From Hippophae tibetana (Eukaryota > Streptophyta > Magnoliopsida > Rosales > Elaeagnaceae), in contig JAZDXN010000013.1 of the NCBI GenBank assembly GCA_037013495.1, forward strand, positions 248,001-312,000: a stretch of 64,000 bases of DNA. The letters run 5' to 3'. A model generated the notes under the pieces. It ran no database searches and had not been told where the DNA came from. It worked only from the letters and a program-made list of their open reading frames with translations. The position numbers and the translations under genes were made by a program. Of this stretch, positions 1 through 13,600 are shown piece after piece. Numbering within the stretch: the first letter of the stretch is position 1; the number at the start of each line of letters is the position of its first letter.

Positions 1-612
1 AATTATTTCATTCAATTTAATAATATATTTTAATATAACCCAGAATCATTGTTTTTGCCAACTAAATAGAGGCAAAATAAATTATTTCAATGTAATTTAA
101 CAAACCAAATCTCTTATTTGTGTTTATAAAAATGAAATATAATATAAAAAAACTAACACATATTAGTTTATACTAAATATTTTTAAAAATGATTAAAATA
201 AATAAATAAAACATAATGTTTTGCTTTGTATGAAATAATTAAATAAAATCACATATAAGTAAAAACTATAAATATATATATTAGATTTAATTAAATAATC
301 ATTTACTAATTGAGGGTGAAATAAAACAAAGATTTAAAGACAAGGGGATCTCAATCGTAGTGTCGATACCGTGGACGTAATGGAGCAATATTTAATGAAA
401 TTATGAAAATAATTTTTAAACTTATACTAAGCAACTTATGCATATTTAATTTTTACCATCTACTAAATATTTCACGTATTTTATTAATATTTATTAGATA
501 TCTTAACTTTATAATTAGGACGACATCAAATAATTCTCAAACCATTAATAAGTATTACAAAATATCATAAGTTAGATCCCTAGAAAATACTTATTAAATA
601 TATATATATATA
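1..612 (+). repeat. Partial satellite unit at left edge
   Basis: The window opens inside the left inverted-repeat arm, at about base 257 of a unit, and runs through subunit B, the right arm (293-318), the CpG core (landmark at 361), the unique segment and a (TA)7 tract. Its core reads ACCGTGGACG with GGAGCAAT, unlike the six units that follow (ACCGTAGACG, GGTGCAAT). It is the type seen again from about 15 kb onward. The right arm carries TTTACTAATTG where most units have TTTACCAATTG. Confidence 0.95.
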
Positions 613-3600
613 AGCTAATATAACTCAAAATCATTGTTTTTGCCAACTTTTTCAGCGCAAAATAAATTATTTTGAAGTAATTTAACTAACCAAATGTGTT
701 ATTTTCTTTTGTACAAATGAAATATGACATAATAATCTCATTTAAATAACATAATACGTACTAGTTTATAATAAATATTATTAAAAATGTTAAAAACAAA
801 TAAATAAACCATAAAATGTTTCCTATGTATGAAATAACTGAATAATATCACACTCTCAATTGGTAAATAATTATTTCATTCAATTTAATAATATATTTTA
901 ATATAACTCAGAATCATTGTTTTTGCCAACTAAATAGAGGTAAAATAAATTATTTCAATGTAATTTAACAAACCAAATGTCTTATTTGTGTTTATAAAAA
1001 TGAAATATAATATAAAAAATAACACACACTAGTTTATACTAAATATTATTAAAAATGTTTAAAACAAATAAATAAAACATAATGTTTTTCTTTGTATGAA
1101 ATAATTAAATAAAATCACATATAAGTAAAAACTATAAATATATATATTAGATTTAATTAAATAATCATTTACCAATTGAGGGTGAAATAAAACAAAGATT
1201 TAAAGACAAGAGGATCTCAATCGTAGTGTCGATACCGTAGACGTAATGGTGCAATATTTAATGAAATTATGAAAATAATTTTTAAACTTATACCAAGCAA
1301 CTTATGCATATTTAATTTTTACCATCTACTAAATATTTCACGTACTTTATTAATATTTATTAGATATCTTAACTTTATAATTAGGATGACATCAAATAAT
1401 TCTCAAACCATTAATAAGGATTACAAAATATCATAAGGTAGATCCCTAGAAAATACTTATTAAATATATATATATATATAAGCTAATATAACTCAAAATC
1501 ATTGTTTTTGCCAACTTTTTCAGCGCAAAATAAATTATTTTGAATTAATTTAACTAACCAAATGTCTTATTTTGTTTTGTACAAATAAAATATGATATAG
1601 TAATCTCATTTAAATAAAATAACACGTAGTAGTTTCTAATAAATATTATTAAAAATATTAAAAACAAATAAATAAACCATAAAGTGTTTCCTATGTATGA
1701 AATAAATGAATAAAATCACACTCTCAATTGGTAAATAATTATTTCATTCAATCTAATAATATATTTTAATATAACTCAGATTCATTGTTTTTGCCAACTA
1801 CTTGGGGGCAAAATAAATTATTTTAATATAATTTAACAAAACAAATGTCTTATTTGTGGTTATATAAATGAAATATAATATAAAAAAACTAACACATATT
1901 AGTTTATTCTAAATATTATTAAAAATGAGTAAAACAAATAAATAAAACATAATGTTTTGCTTTGTATGAAATAATTAAATAAAATCACATATAAGTAAAA
2001 ACTATAAATATATATATTAGATTTAATTAAATAATCATTTACCAATTGAGGGTGAAATAAAACAAAGATTTAAAGACAAGAGGATCTCAATCGTAGTGTC
2101 GATACCGTAGACGTAATGGTGCAATATTTAATGAAATTATGAAAATAATTTTTAAACTTATACCAAGCAACTTATGCATATTTAATTTTTACCATCTACT
2201 AAATATTTCACGTACTTTATTAATATTTATTAGATATCTTAACTTTATAATTAGGATGACATCAAATAATTCTTAAACCATAAATAAGGATTACAAAATT
2301 TCATAAGGTAGATCCCTAGAAAATACTTATTAAATATATATATATATAAGCTAATATAACTCAAAATCATTGTTTTTGGCAACTTTTTCAGCGCAAAATA
2401 AATTATTTTGAAGTAATTTAACTAACCAAATGTCTTATTTTGTTTTGAACGAATAAAATATGACATAATAATCTCATTTAAATAAAATAATACGTATTAG
2501 TTAATAATAAATATTATTAAAAATGTTAAAAACAAATAAATAAACCATAAAGTGTTTCCTATGTATGAAATAACTGAATAAAATAACACTCTCAATTGGT
2601 AAATAATTATTTCATTCAATCTAATAATATATTTTAATATAACTCAGAATCATTGTTTTTGCCAACTAATTGGAGGCAAAATAAATTATTTTAATGTAAT
2701 TTAACAAACCAAATGTGTTATTTGTTTTATAAAAATGAAATATAATATAAAAAATAACACACACTAGTTTATACTAAATATTATTAAAAATGTTTAAAAC
2801 AAATAAATAAAACATAATGTTTTTCTTTGTATGAAATAATTAAATAAAATCACATATAAGTAAAAACTATAAATATATATATTAGATTTAATTAAATAAT
2901 CATTTACCAATTGAGGGTGAAATAAAACAAAGATTTAAAGACAAGAGGATCTCAATCGTAGTGTCGATACCGTAGACGTAATGGTGCAATATTTAATGAA
3001 ATTATGAAAATAATTTTTAAACTTATACCAAGCAACTTATGCATATTTAATTTTTACCATCTACTAAATATTTCACGTACTTTATTAATATTTATTAGAT
3101 ATCTTAACTTTATAATTAGGATGACATCAAATAATTCTCAAACCATTAATAAGGATTACAAAATATCATAAGGTAGATCCCTAGAAAATACTTATTAAAT
3201 ATATATATATATATAAGCTAATATAACTCAAAATCATTGTTTTTGCCAACTTTTTCAGCGCAAAATAAATTATTTTGAATTAATTTAACTAACCAAATGT
3301 CTTATTTTGTTTTGTACAAATAAAATATGATATAGTAATCTCATTTAAATAAAATAACACGTAGTAGTTTCTAATAAATATTATTAAAAATATTAAAAAC
3401 AAATAAATAAACCATAAAGTGTTTCCTATGTATGAAATAAATGAATAAAATCACACTCTCAATTGGTAAATAATTATTTCATTCAATCTAATAATATATT
3501 TTAATATAACTCAGATTCATTGTTTTTGCCAACTACTTGGGGGCAAAATAAATTATTTTAATATAATTTAACAAAACAAATGTCTTATTTGTGGTTATAT

Positions 3601-5829
3601 AAATGAAATATAATATAAAAAAACTAACACATATTAGTTTATTCTAAATATTATTAAAAATGAGTAAAACAAATAAATAAAACATAATGTTTTGCTTTGT
3701 ATGAAATAATTAAATAAAATCACATATAAGTAAAAACTATAAATATATATATTAGATTTAATTAAATAATCATTTACCAATTGAGGGTGAAATAAAACAA
3801 AGATTTAAAGACAAGAGGATGTCAATCGTAGTGTCGATACCGTAGACGTAATGGTGCAATATTTAATGAAATTATGAAAATAATTTTTAAACTTATACCA
3901 AGCAACTTATGCATATTTAATTTTTACCATCTACTAAATATTTCACGTACTTTATTAATATTTATTAGATATCTTAACTTTATAATTAGGATGACATCAA
4001 ATAATTCTCAAACCATTAATAAGGATTACAAAATATCATAAGGTAGATCCCTAGAAAATACTTATTAAATATATATATATATATATAAGCTAATATAACT
4101 CAAAATCATTGTTTTTGCCAACTTTTTCAGCGCAAAATAAATTATTTTGAATTAATTTAACTAACCAAATGTCTTATTTTGTATTGTACAAATAAAATAT
4201 GATATAGTAATCTCATTTAAATAAAATAACACGTAGTAGTTTCTAATAAATATTATTAAAAATATTAAAAACAAATAAATAAACCATAAAGTGTTTCCTA
4301 TGTATGAAATAAATGAATAAAATCACACTCTCAATTGGTAAATAATTATTTCATTCAATCTAATAATATATTTTAATATAACTCAGATTCATTGTTTTTG
4401 CCAACTACTTGGGGGCAAAATAATTATTTTAATATAATTTAACAAAACAAATGTCTTATTTGTGGTTATATAAATGAAATATAATATAAAAAAACTAACA
4501 CATATTAGTTTATTCTAAATATTATTAAAAATGAGTAAAACAAATAAATAAAACATAATGTTTTGCTTTGTATGAAATAATTAAATAAAATCACATATAA
4601 GTAAAAACTATAAATATATATATTAGATTTAATTAAATAATCATTTACCAATTGAGGGTGAAATAAAACAAAGATTTAAAGACAAGAGGATCTCAATCGT
4701 AGTGTCGATACCGTAGACGTAATGGTGCAATATTTAATGAAATTATGAAAATAATTTTTAAACTTATACCAAGCAACTTATGCATATTTAATTTTTACCA
4801 TCTACTAAATATTTCACGTACTTTATTAATATTTATTAGATATCTTAACTTTATAATTAGGATGACATCAAATAATTCTCAAACCATTAATAAGGATTAC
4901 AAAATATCATAAGGTAGATCCCTAGAAAATACTTATTAAATATATATATATATATATAAGCTAATATAACTCAAAATCATTGTTTTTGCCAACTTTTTCA
5001 GCGCAAAATAAATTATTTTGAATTAATTTAACTAACCAAATGTCTTATTTTGTATTGTACAAATAAAATATGATATAGTAATCTCATTTAAATAAAATAA
5101 CACGTAGTAGTTTCTAATAAATATTATTAAAAATATTAAAAACAAATAAATAAACCATAAAGTGTTTCCTATGTATGAAATAAATGAATAAAATCACACT
5201 CTCAATTGGTAAATAATTATTTCATTCAATCTAATAATATATTTTAATATAACTCAGATTCATTGTTTTTGCCAACTACTTGGGGGCAAAATAATTATTT
5301 TAATATAATTTAACAAAACAAATGTCTTATTTGTGGTTATATAAATGAAATATAATATAAAAAAACTAACACATATTAGTTTATTCTAAATATTATTAAA
5401 AATGAGTAAAACAAATAAATAAAACATAATGTTTTGCTTTGTATGAAATAATTAAATAAAATCACATATAAGTAAAAACTATAAATATATATATTAGATT
5501 TAATTAAATAATCATTTACCAATTGAGGGTGAAATAAAACAAAGATTTAAAGACAAGAGGATGTCAATCGTAGTGTCGATACCGTAGACGTAATGGTGCA
5601 ATATTTAATGAAATTATGAAAATAATTTTTAAACTTATACCAAGCAACTTATGCATATTTAATTTTTACCATCTACTAAATATTTCACGTACTTTATTAA
5701 TATTTATTAGATATCTTAACTTTATAATTAGGATGACATCAAATAATTCTCAAACCATTAATAAGGATTACAAAATATCATAAGGTAGATCCCTAGAAAA
5801 TACTTATTAAATATATATATATATATATA
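613..5829 (+). repeat. Array block I: units M1-M6, subfamily with core ACCGTAGACG
   Basis: Landmarks at 1227, 2097, 2962, 3832, 4703 and 5574. All six units share ACAAGAGGAT, ACCGTAGACG, CACGTACTTTATT and GGATGACATC. Type B3 subunits are in M2, M4, M5 and M6; M1 is B1/B2-like and M3 is B2. Subunit A of M2, M4, M5 and M6 has the private variants GATATAGTAATC and CGTAGTAGTTTC. M1-M2 resemble M3-M4 at a spacing of 1735 bp, and M4-M6 follow a single-unit period of 870-871 bp, with AGGATGTCAATCG shared by M4 and M6. The block is the most distinct subfamily in the window. Confidence 0.88.
851..1184. repeat. Best-matched inverted-repeat pair bounding a B subunit
   Basis: Arms at 851-876 and 1159-1184 match as reverse complements at 24 of 26 bases and enclose a 282-bp spacer that carries subunit B of unit M1. 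The structure has the outline of a small non-autonomous DNA element: about 334 bp, AT-rich, terminal inverted repeats beginning CAC. I see no convincing target-site duplication beside the arms, so the mobile-element reading is only a hypothesis. A cruciform-forming or array-internal origin is equally possible. Confidence 0.7.
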
Positions 5830-6681
5830 AGCTAATATAACTCAAAATCATTGTTTTTGCCAAATGTTTCAGCGCAAAATAAATTATTTTGAAGTAATTT
5901 AACTAACCAAATGTGTTATTTTGTTTAGTACAAATGAAATATGACACAATAATCTTATTTAAATAAAATAACACGTACTAGTTTATAGTAAATATTATTA
6001 AAAATGTTAAAAACAAATAAATAAACCATAAAGTGTTTCCTATGTATGAAGTACTGAATAAAATAACACTCTCAATTGGTAAATAATTATTTCATTTAAT
6101 CTAATAATATATTTTAATATAACTCAGAATCATTGTTTTTGCCAACTAATTGGAGGCAAAATAAATTATTTTAATGTAATTTTACAAACCAAATGTGTTA
6201 TTTGTTTTATAAAAATGAAATATAATATAAAAAAAATAACACACACTAGTTTATACTAAATATTATTAAAAATGTTTAAAACAAATAAATAAAACATAAT
6301 GTTTTTCTTTGTATGAAATAATTAAATAAAATCACATATAAGTAAAAAGTATAAATATATATATTAGATTTAAGTAAATAATCATTTACCAATTGAGGGT
6401 AAAATAAATACAAGATTTAAAGGCAAGGGGATCACAATCGTAGTGTCGATACCGTGGACGTAATGGTGCAATATTTAATGAAATTATGAAAATAATTTTT
6501 AAACTTATACCAAGCAACTTATGCATATTTAATTTTTGCCATCTACAAAATATTTCACGTGTTTTCTTAATATTTATTAGATATCTTAACTTTATAATTA
6601 GGACGACATCAAATAATTCTCAAACCATAAATAAGGATTACAAAATTTCATAAGGTAGATCCCTAGAAAATACTTATTAAA

Positions 6682-6701
6682 TATATATATATATATATAT
6701 A
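6682..6701 (+). repeat. Longest TA microsatellite in the array, (TA)10
   Basis: Unit M7 carries ten TA pairs where most units have seven. This contributes to the longest landmark spacing in the window, 873 bp (6444 to 7317). Units M1-M6 beside it also have longer than usual runs (7-9), so TA length tends to be shared by neighbours. Confidence 0.9.
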
Positions 6702-9700
6702 AGCTAATATAACTCAAAATCATTGTTTTTGCCAACTTTTTCAGCGCAAAATAAATTATTTTGAAGTAATTTAACTAAGCAAATGTCTTATTTTGTTTTG
6801 AACAAATAAAATATGACATAATAATCTTATTTAAATAAAATAACACGTACTAGTTTATAGTAAATATTATTAAAAATGTTAAAAACAAATAAATAAACCA
6901 TAAAGTGTTTCCTATGTATGAAATAACTGAATAAAATAACACTCTCAATTGGTAAATAATTATTTCATTTAATCTAATAATATATTTTAATATAACTCAG
7001 AATCATTATTTTTGCCAACTAATTGGAGGCAAAATAAATTATTTTAATGTAATTTAACAAACCAAATGTGTTATTTGTTTTATAAAAATGAAATATAATA
7101 TAAAAAAAATAACACACACTAGTTTATACTAAATATTATTAAAAATGTTTAAAACAAATAAATAAAACATAATGTTTTTCTTTGTATGAAATAATTAAAT
7201 AAAATCACATATAAGTAAAAACTATAAATATATATATTAGATTTAAGTAAATAATCATTTACCAATTGAGGGTGAAATAAAACAAAGATTTAAAGAAAAG
7301 GGGATCACAATCGTAGTGTCGATACCGTGGACGTAATGGTGCAATATTTAATGAAATTATGAAAATAATTTTTAAACTTATACCAAGCAACTTATGCATA
7401 TTTAATTTTTGCCATCTACAAAATATTTCACGTGTTTTCTTAATATTTATTAGATATCTTAACTTTATAATTAGGACGACATCAAATAATTCTCAAACCA
7501 TAAATAAGGATTACAAAATTTCATAAGGTAGATCCCTAGAAAATACTTATTAAATATATATATATATATAAGCTAATATAACTCAAAATCATTGTTTTTG
7601 CCAACTTTTTCAGCGCAAAATAAATTATTTTGAAGTAATTTAACTAAGCAAATGTCTTATTTTGTTTTGAACAAATAAAATATGACATAATAATCTTATT
7701 TAAATAAAATAACACGTACTAGTTTATAGTAAATATTATTAAAAATGTTAAAAACAAATAAATAAACCATAAAGTGTTTCCTATGTATGAAATAAATGAA
7801 TAAAATCACACTCTCAATTGGTAAATAATTATTTCATTCAATCTAATAATATATTTTAATATAACTCAGATTCATTGTTTTTGCCAACTACTTGGGGGCA
7901 AAATAAATTTATTAATATAATTTAACAAAACAAATGTCTTATTTGTGGTTATATAAATGAAATATAATATAAAAAAACTAACACATATTAGTTTATTCTA
8001 AATATTATTAAAAATGAGTAAAACAAATAAATAAAACATAATGTTTTGCTTTGTATGAAATAATTAAATAAAATCACATATAAGTAAAAACTATAAATAT
8101 ATATATTAGATTTAATTAAATAATCATTTACCAATTGAGGGTGAAATAAAACAAAGATTTAAAGACAAGAGGATCTCAATCGTAGTGTCGATACCGTGGA
8201 CATAATGGTGCCATATTTAATGAAATTATGAAAATAATTTTTAAACTTATACCAAGCAACTTATGCATATTTAATTTTTGCCATCTACTAAATATTTTAC
8301 GTATTTTCTTAATATTTATTAGATATCTTAACTTTATAATTAGGACGATATCAAATAATTCTCAAACCCTAAATAAGGATTACAAAATATCATAAGGTAG
8401 ATCCCTAGAAAATACTTATTAAATATATATATATATAAGCTAATATAACTCAAAATCATTGTTTTTGCCAACTTTTTCAGCGCAAAATAAATTATTTTGA
8501 AGTAATTTAACTAACCAAATGTCTTATTTTGTTTTGAACAAATAAAATATGACATAATAATCTTATTTAAATAAAATAACACGTACTAGTTTATAGTAAA
8601 TATTATTAAAAATGTTAAAAACAAATAAATAAACCATAAAGTGTTTCCTATGTATGAAATAACTGAATAAAATAACACTCTCAATTGGTAAATAATTATT
8701 TCATTTAATCTAATAATATATTTTAATATAACTCAGAATCATTGTTTTTGCCAACTAATTGGAGGCAAAATAAATTATTTTAATGTAATTTTACAAACCA
8801 AATGTGTTATTTGTTTTATAAAAATGAAATATAATATAAAAAAAATAACACACACTAGTTTATACTAAATATTATTAAAAATGTTTAAAACAAATAAATA
8901 AAACATAATGTTTTTCTTTGTATGAAATAATTAAATAAAATCACATATAAGTAAAAAGTATAAATATATATATTAGATTTACGTAAATAATCATTTACCA
9001 ATTGAGGGTAAAATAAAACAAAGATTTAAAGGAAAGGGGATCACAATCGTAGTGTCGATACCGTGGACGTAATGGTGCAATATTTAATGAAATTATGAAA
9101 ATAATTTTTAAACTTATACCAAGCAACTTATGCATATTTAATTTTTGCCATCTACAAAATATTTCACGTGTTTTCTTAATATTTATTAGATATCTTAACT
9201 TTATAATTAGGACGACATCAAATAATTCTCAAACCATAAATAAGGATTACAAAATTTCATAAGGTAGATCCCTAGAAAATACTTATTAAATATATATATA
9301 TATATAAGCTAATATAACTCAAAATCATTGTTTTTGCCAACTTTTTCAGCGCAAAATAAATTATTTTGAAGTAATTTAACTAAGCAAATGTCTTATTTTG
9401 TTTTGAACAAATAAAATATGACATAATAATCTTATTTAAATAAAATAACACGTACTAGTTTATAGTAAATATTATTAAAAATGTTAAAAACAAATAAATA
9501 AACCATAAAGTGTTTCCTATGTATGAAATAACTGAATAAAATAACACTCTCAATTGGTAAATAATTATTTCATTTAATCTAATAATATATTTTAATATAA
9601 CTCAGAATCATTATTTTTGCCAACTAATTGGAGGCAAAATAAATTATTTTAATGTAATTTAACAAACCAAATGTGTTATTTGTTTTATAAAAATGAAATA

Positions 9701-12700
9701 TAATATAAAAAAAATAACACACACTAGTTTATACTAAATATTATTAAAAATGTTTAAAACAAATAAATAAAACATAATGTTTTTCTTTGTATGAAATAAT
9801 TAAATAAAATCACATATAAGTAAAAACTATAAATATATATATTAGATTTAAGTAAATAATCATTTACCAATTGAGGGTGAAATAAAACAAAGATTTAAAG
9901 AAAAGGGGATCACAATCGTAGTGTCGATACCGTGGACGTAATGGTGCAATATTTAATGAAATTATGAAAATAATTTTTAAACTTATACCAAGCAACTTAT
10001 GCATATTTAATTTTTACCATCTACTAAATATTTCATGTATTTTATTAATATTTATTAGATATCTTAACTTTATAATTAGGACGACATCAAATAATTCTCA
10101 AACCATAAATAAGGATTACAAAATTTCATAAGGTAGATCCCTAGAAAATACTTATTAAATATATATATATATAAGCTAATATAACTCAAAATCATTGTTT
10201 TTGCCAACTTTTTCAGCAGAAAATAAATTATTTTGAAGTAATTTAACTAACCAAATGTGTTATTTTGTTTTGTACAAATGAAATATGACATAATAATCTC
10301 ATTTAAATAAAATAATACGTATTATTTAATAATAAATATCATTAAAAATGTTAAAAACAAATAAATAAACCATAAAGTGTTTCCTATGTATGAAATAACT
10401 GAATAAAATAACACTCTCAATTGGTAAATAATTATTTCATTTAATCTAATAATATATTTTAATATAACTCAGAATCATTGTTTTTGCCAACTAATTGGAG
10501 CCAAAATAAATTATTTTAATGTAATTTAACAAACCAAATGTGTTATTTGTTTTATAAAAATGATATATAATATAAAAAAAATAACACACACTAGTTTATA
10601 CTAAATATTATTAAAAATGTTTAAAACAAATAAATAAAACATAATGTTTTTCTTTGTATGAAATAATTAAATAAAATCACATATAAGTAAAAAGTATAAA
10701 TATATATATTAGATTTAAGTAAATAATCATTTACCAATTGAGGGTAAAATAAAACAAAGATTTAAAGGCAAGGGGATCACAATCGTAGTGTCGATACCGT
10801 GGACGTAATGGTGCAATATTTAATGAAATTATGAAAATAATTTTTAAACTTATACCAAGCAACTTATGCATATTTAATTTTTGCCATCTACTAAATATTT
10901 CACGTATTTTCTTAATATTTATTAGATATCTTAACTTTATAATTAGGACGACATCAAATAATTCTCAAACCATAAATAAGGATTACAAAATTTCATAAGG
11001 TAGATCCCTAGAAAATACTTATTAAATATATATATATATAAGCTAATATAACTCAAAATCATTGTTTTTGCCAACTTTTTCAGCGCAAAATAAATTATTT
11101 TGAAGTAATTTAACTAACCAAATGTCTTATTTTGTTTTGAAAAATAAAATATGACATAATAATCTCATTTAAATAAAATAACACGTACTAGTTTATAGTA
11201 AATATTATTAAAAATGTTAAAAACAAATAAATAAACCATAAAGTGTTTCCTATGTATGAAATAACTGAATAAAATAACACTCTCAATTGGTAAATAATTA
11301 TTTCATTTAATCTAATAATATATTTTAATATAACTCAGAATCATTGTTTTTGCCAACTAATTGGAGGCAAAATAAATTATTTTAATGTAATTTTACAAAC
11401 CAAATGTGTTATTTGTTTTATAAAAATGATATATAATATAAAAAAAATAACACACACTAGTTTATACTAAATATTATTAAAAATGTTTAAAACAAATAAA
11501 TAAAACATAATGTTTTTCTTTGTATGAAATAATTAAATAAAATCACATATAAGTAAAAAGTATAAATATATATATTAGATTTACGTAAATAATCATTTAC
11601 CAATTGAGGGTAAAATAAAACAAAGATTTAAAGGCAAGGGGATCACAATCGTAGTGTCGATACCGTGGACGTAATGGTGCAATATTTAATGAAATTATGA
11701 AAATAATTTTTAAACTTATACCAAGCAACTTATGCATATTTAATTTTTGCCATCTACAAAATATTTCACGTGTTTTCTTAATATTTATTAGATATCTTAA
11801 CTTTATAATTAGGACGACATCAAATAATTCTCAAACCATAAATAAGGATTACAAAATTTCATAAGGTAGATCCCTAGAAAATACTTATTAAATATATATA
11901 TATATATAAGCTAATATAACTCAAAATCATTGTTTTTGCCAACTTTTTCAGCGCAAAATAAATTATTTTGAAGTAATTTAACTAAGCAAATGTCTTATTT
12001 TGTTTTGAACAAATAAAATATGACATAATAATCTTATTTAAATAAAATAACACGTACTAGTTTATAGTAAATATTATTAAAAATGTTAAAAACAAATAAA
12101 TAAACCATAAAGTGTTTCCTATGTATGAAATAACTGAATAAAATAACACTCTCAATTGGTAAATAATTATTTCATTTAATCTAATAATATATTTTAATAT
12201 AACTCAGAATCATTATTTTTGCCAACTAATTGGAGGCAAAATAAATTATTTTAATGTAATTTAACAAACCAAATGTGTTATTTGTTTTATAAAAATGAAA
12301 TATAATATAAAAAAAATAACACACACTAGTTTATACTAAATATTATTAAAAATGTTTAAAACAAATAAATAAAACATAATGTTTTTCTTTGTATGAAATA
12401 ATTAAATAAAATCACATATAAGTAAAAACTATAAATATATATATTAGATTTAAGTAAATAATCATTTACCAATTGAGGGTGAAATAAAACAAAGATTTAA
12501 AGAAAAGGGGATCACAATCGTAGTGTCGATACCGTGGACGTAATGGTGCAATATTTAATGAAATTATGAAAATAATTTTTAAACTTATACCAAGCAACTT
12601 ATGCATATTTAATTTTTGCCATCTACTAAATATTTCACGTATTTTCTTAATATTTATTAGATATCTTAACTTTATAATTAGGACGACATCAAATAATTCT

Positions 12701-13402
12701 CAAACCATAAATAAGGATTACAAAATTTCATAAGGTAGATCCCTAGAAAATACTTATTAAATATATATATATATAAGCTAATATAACTCAAAATCATTGT
12801 TTTGGCCAACTTTTTCAGCAGAAAATAAATTATTTTGAAGTAATTTAACAAACCAAATGTGTTATTTTGTTTTGTACAAATGAAATATGACATAATAATC
12901 TCATTTAAATAAAATAATACGTATTATTTAATAATAAATATTATTAAAAATGTTAAAAACAAATAAATAAACCATAAAGTGTTTCCTATGTATGAAATAA
13001 CTGAATAAAATAACACTCTCAATTGGTAAATAATTATTTCATTTAATCTAATAATATATTTTAATATAACTCAGAATCATTGTTTTTGCCAACTAATTGG
13101 AGCCAAAATAAATTATTTTAATGTAATTTAACAAACCAAATGTGTTATTTGTTTTATAAAAATGAAATATAATATAAAAAAAATAACACACACTAGTTTA
13201 TACTAAATATTATTAAAAATGTTTAAAACAAATAAATAAAACATAATGTTTTTCTTTGTATGAAATAATTAAATAACATCACATATAAGTAAAAAGTATA
13301 AATATATATAATAGATTTAAGTAAATAATCATTTACCAATTGAGGGTAAAATAAAACAAAGATTTAAAGGCAAGGGGATCACAATCGTAGTGTCGATACC
13401 GT

Positions 13403-13600
13403 AGACGTAATGGTGCAATATTTAATGAAATTATGAAAATAATTTTTAAACTTATACCAAGCAACTTATGCATATTTAATTTTTACCATCTACTAAATAT
13501 TTCACGTACTTTATTAATATTTATTAGATATCTTAACTTTATAATTAGGATGACATCAAATAATTCTCAAACCATTAATAAGGATTACAAAATATCATAA
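13403..13600 (+). repeat. Block I-type tract inside a block II unit (M15)
   Basis: From the core ACCGTAGACG (variant A at 13403) to AAATATCAT just before 13600, this unit carries every block I marker: CACGTACTTTATT, GGATGACATC and CCATTAATAAGG. The right arm before it (GGGTAAAAT, GATCACAATCG) and the A subunit after it (TTGGCCAAC, CAGCAGAAAAT) are block II type. The tract is about 200 bp at minimum. The pattern fits gene conversion or a double exchange with a unit about 8-12 kb away. Confidence 0.78.

Noticed and set aside
851-1184. Annotating the inverted-repeat segment as a transposon (MITE)
   Set aside because: Arms are good but I see no target-site duplication, no copy outside the repeat unit, and subunit B inside it is homologous to subunit A outside it. 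Kept as a repeat with the hypothesis stated in findings.
12678-12893. 71-codon minus-strand ORF
   Set aside because: It lies inside unit M14/M15 satellite sequence. It exists because base 12850 is A here; most units have T, which gives an in-frame TAG on the minus strand. It is rich in I, Y, F, L, N and K as expected from random AT-rich DNA, crosses the TA microsatellite, and has no recognisable domain or conserved copy.
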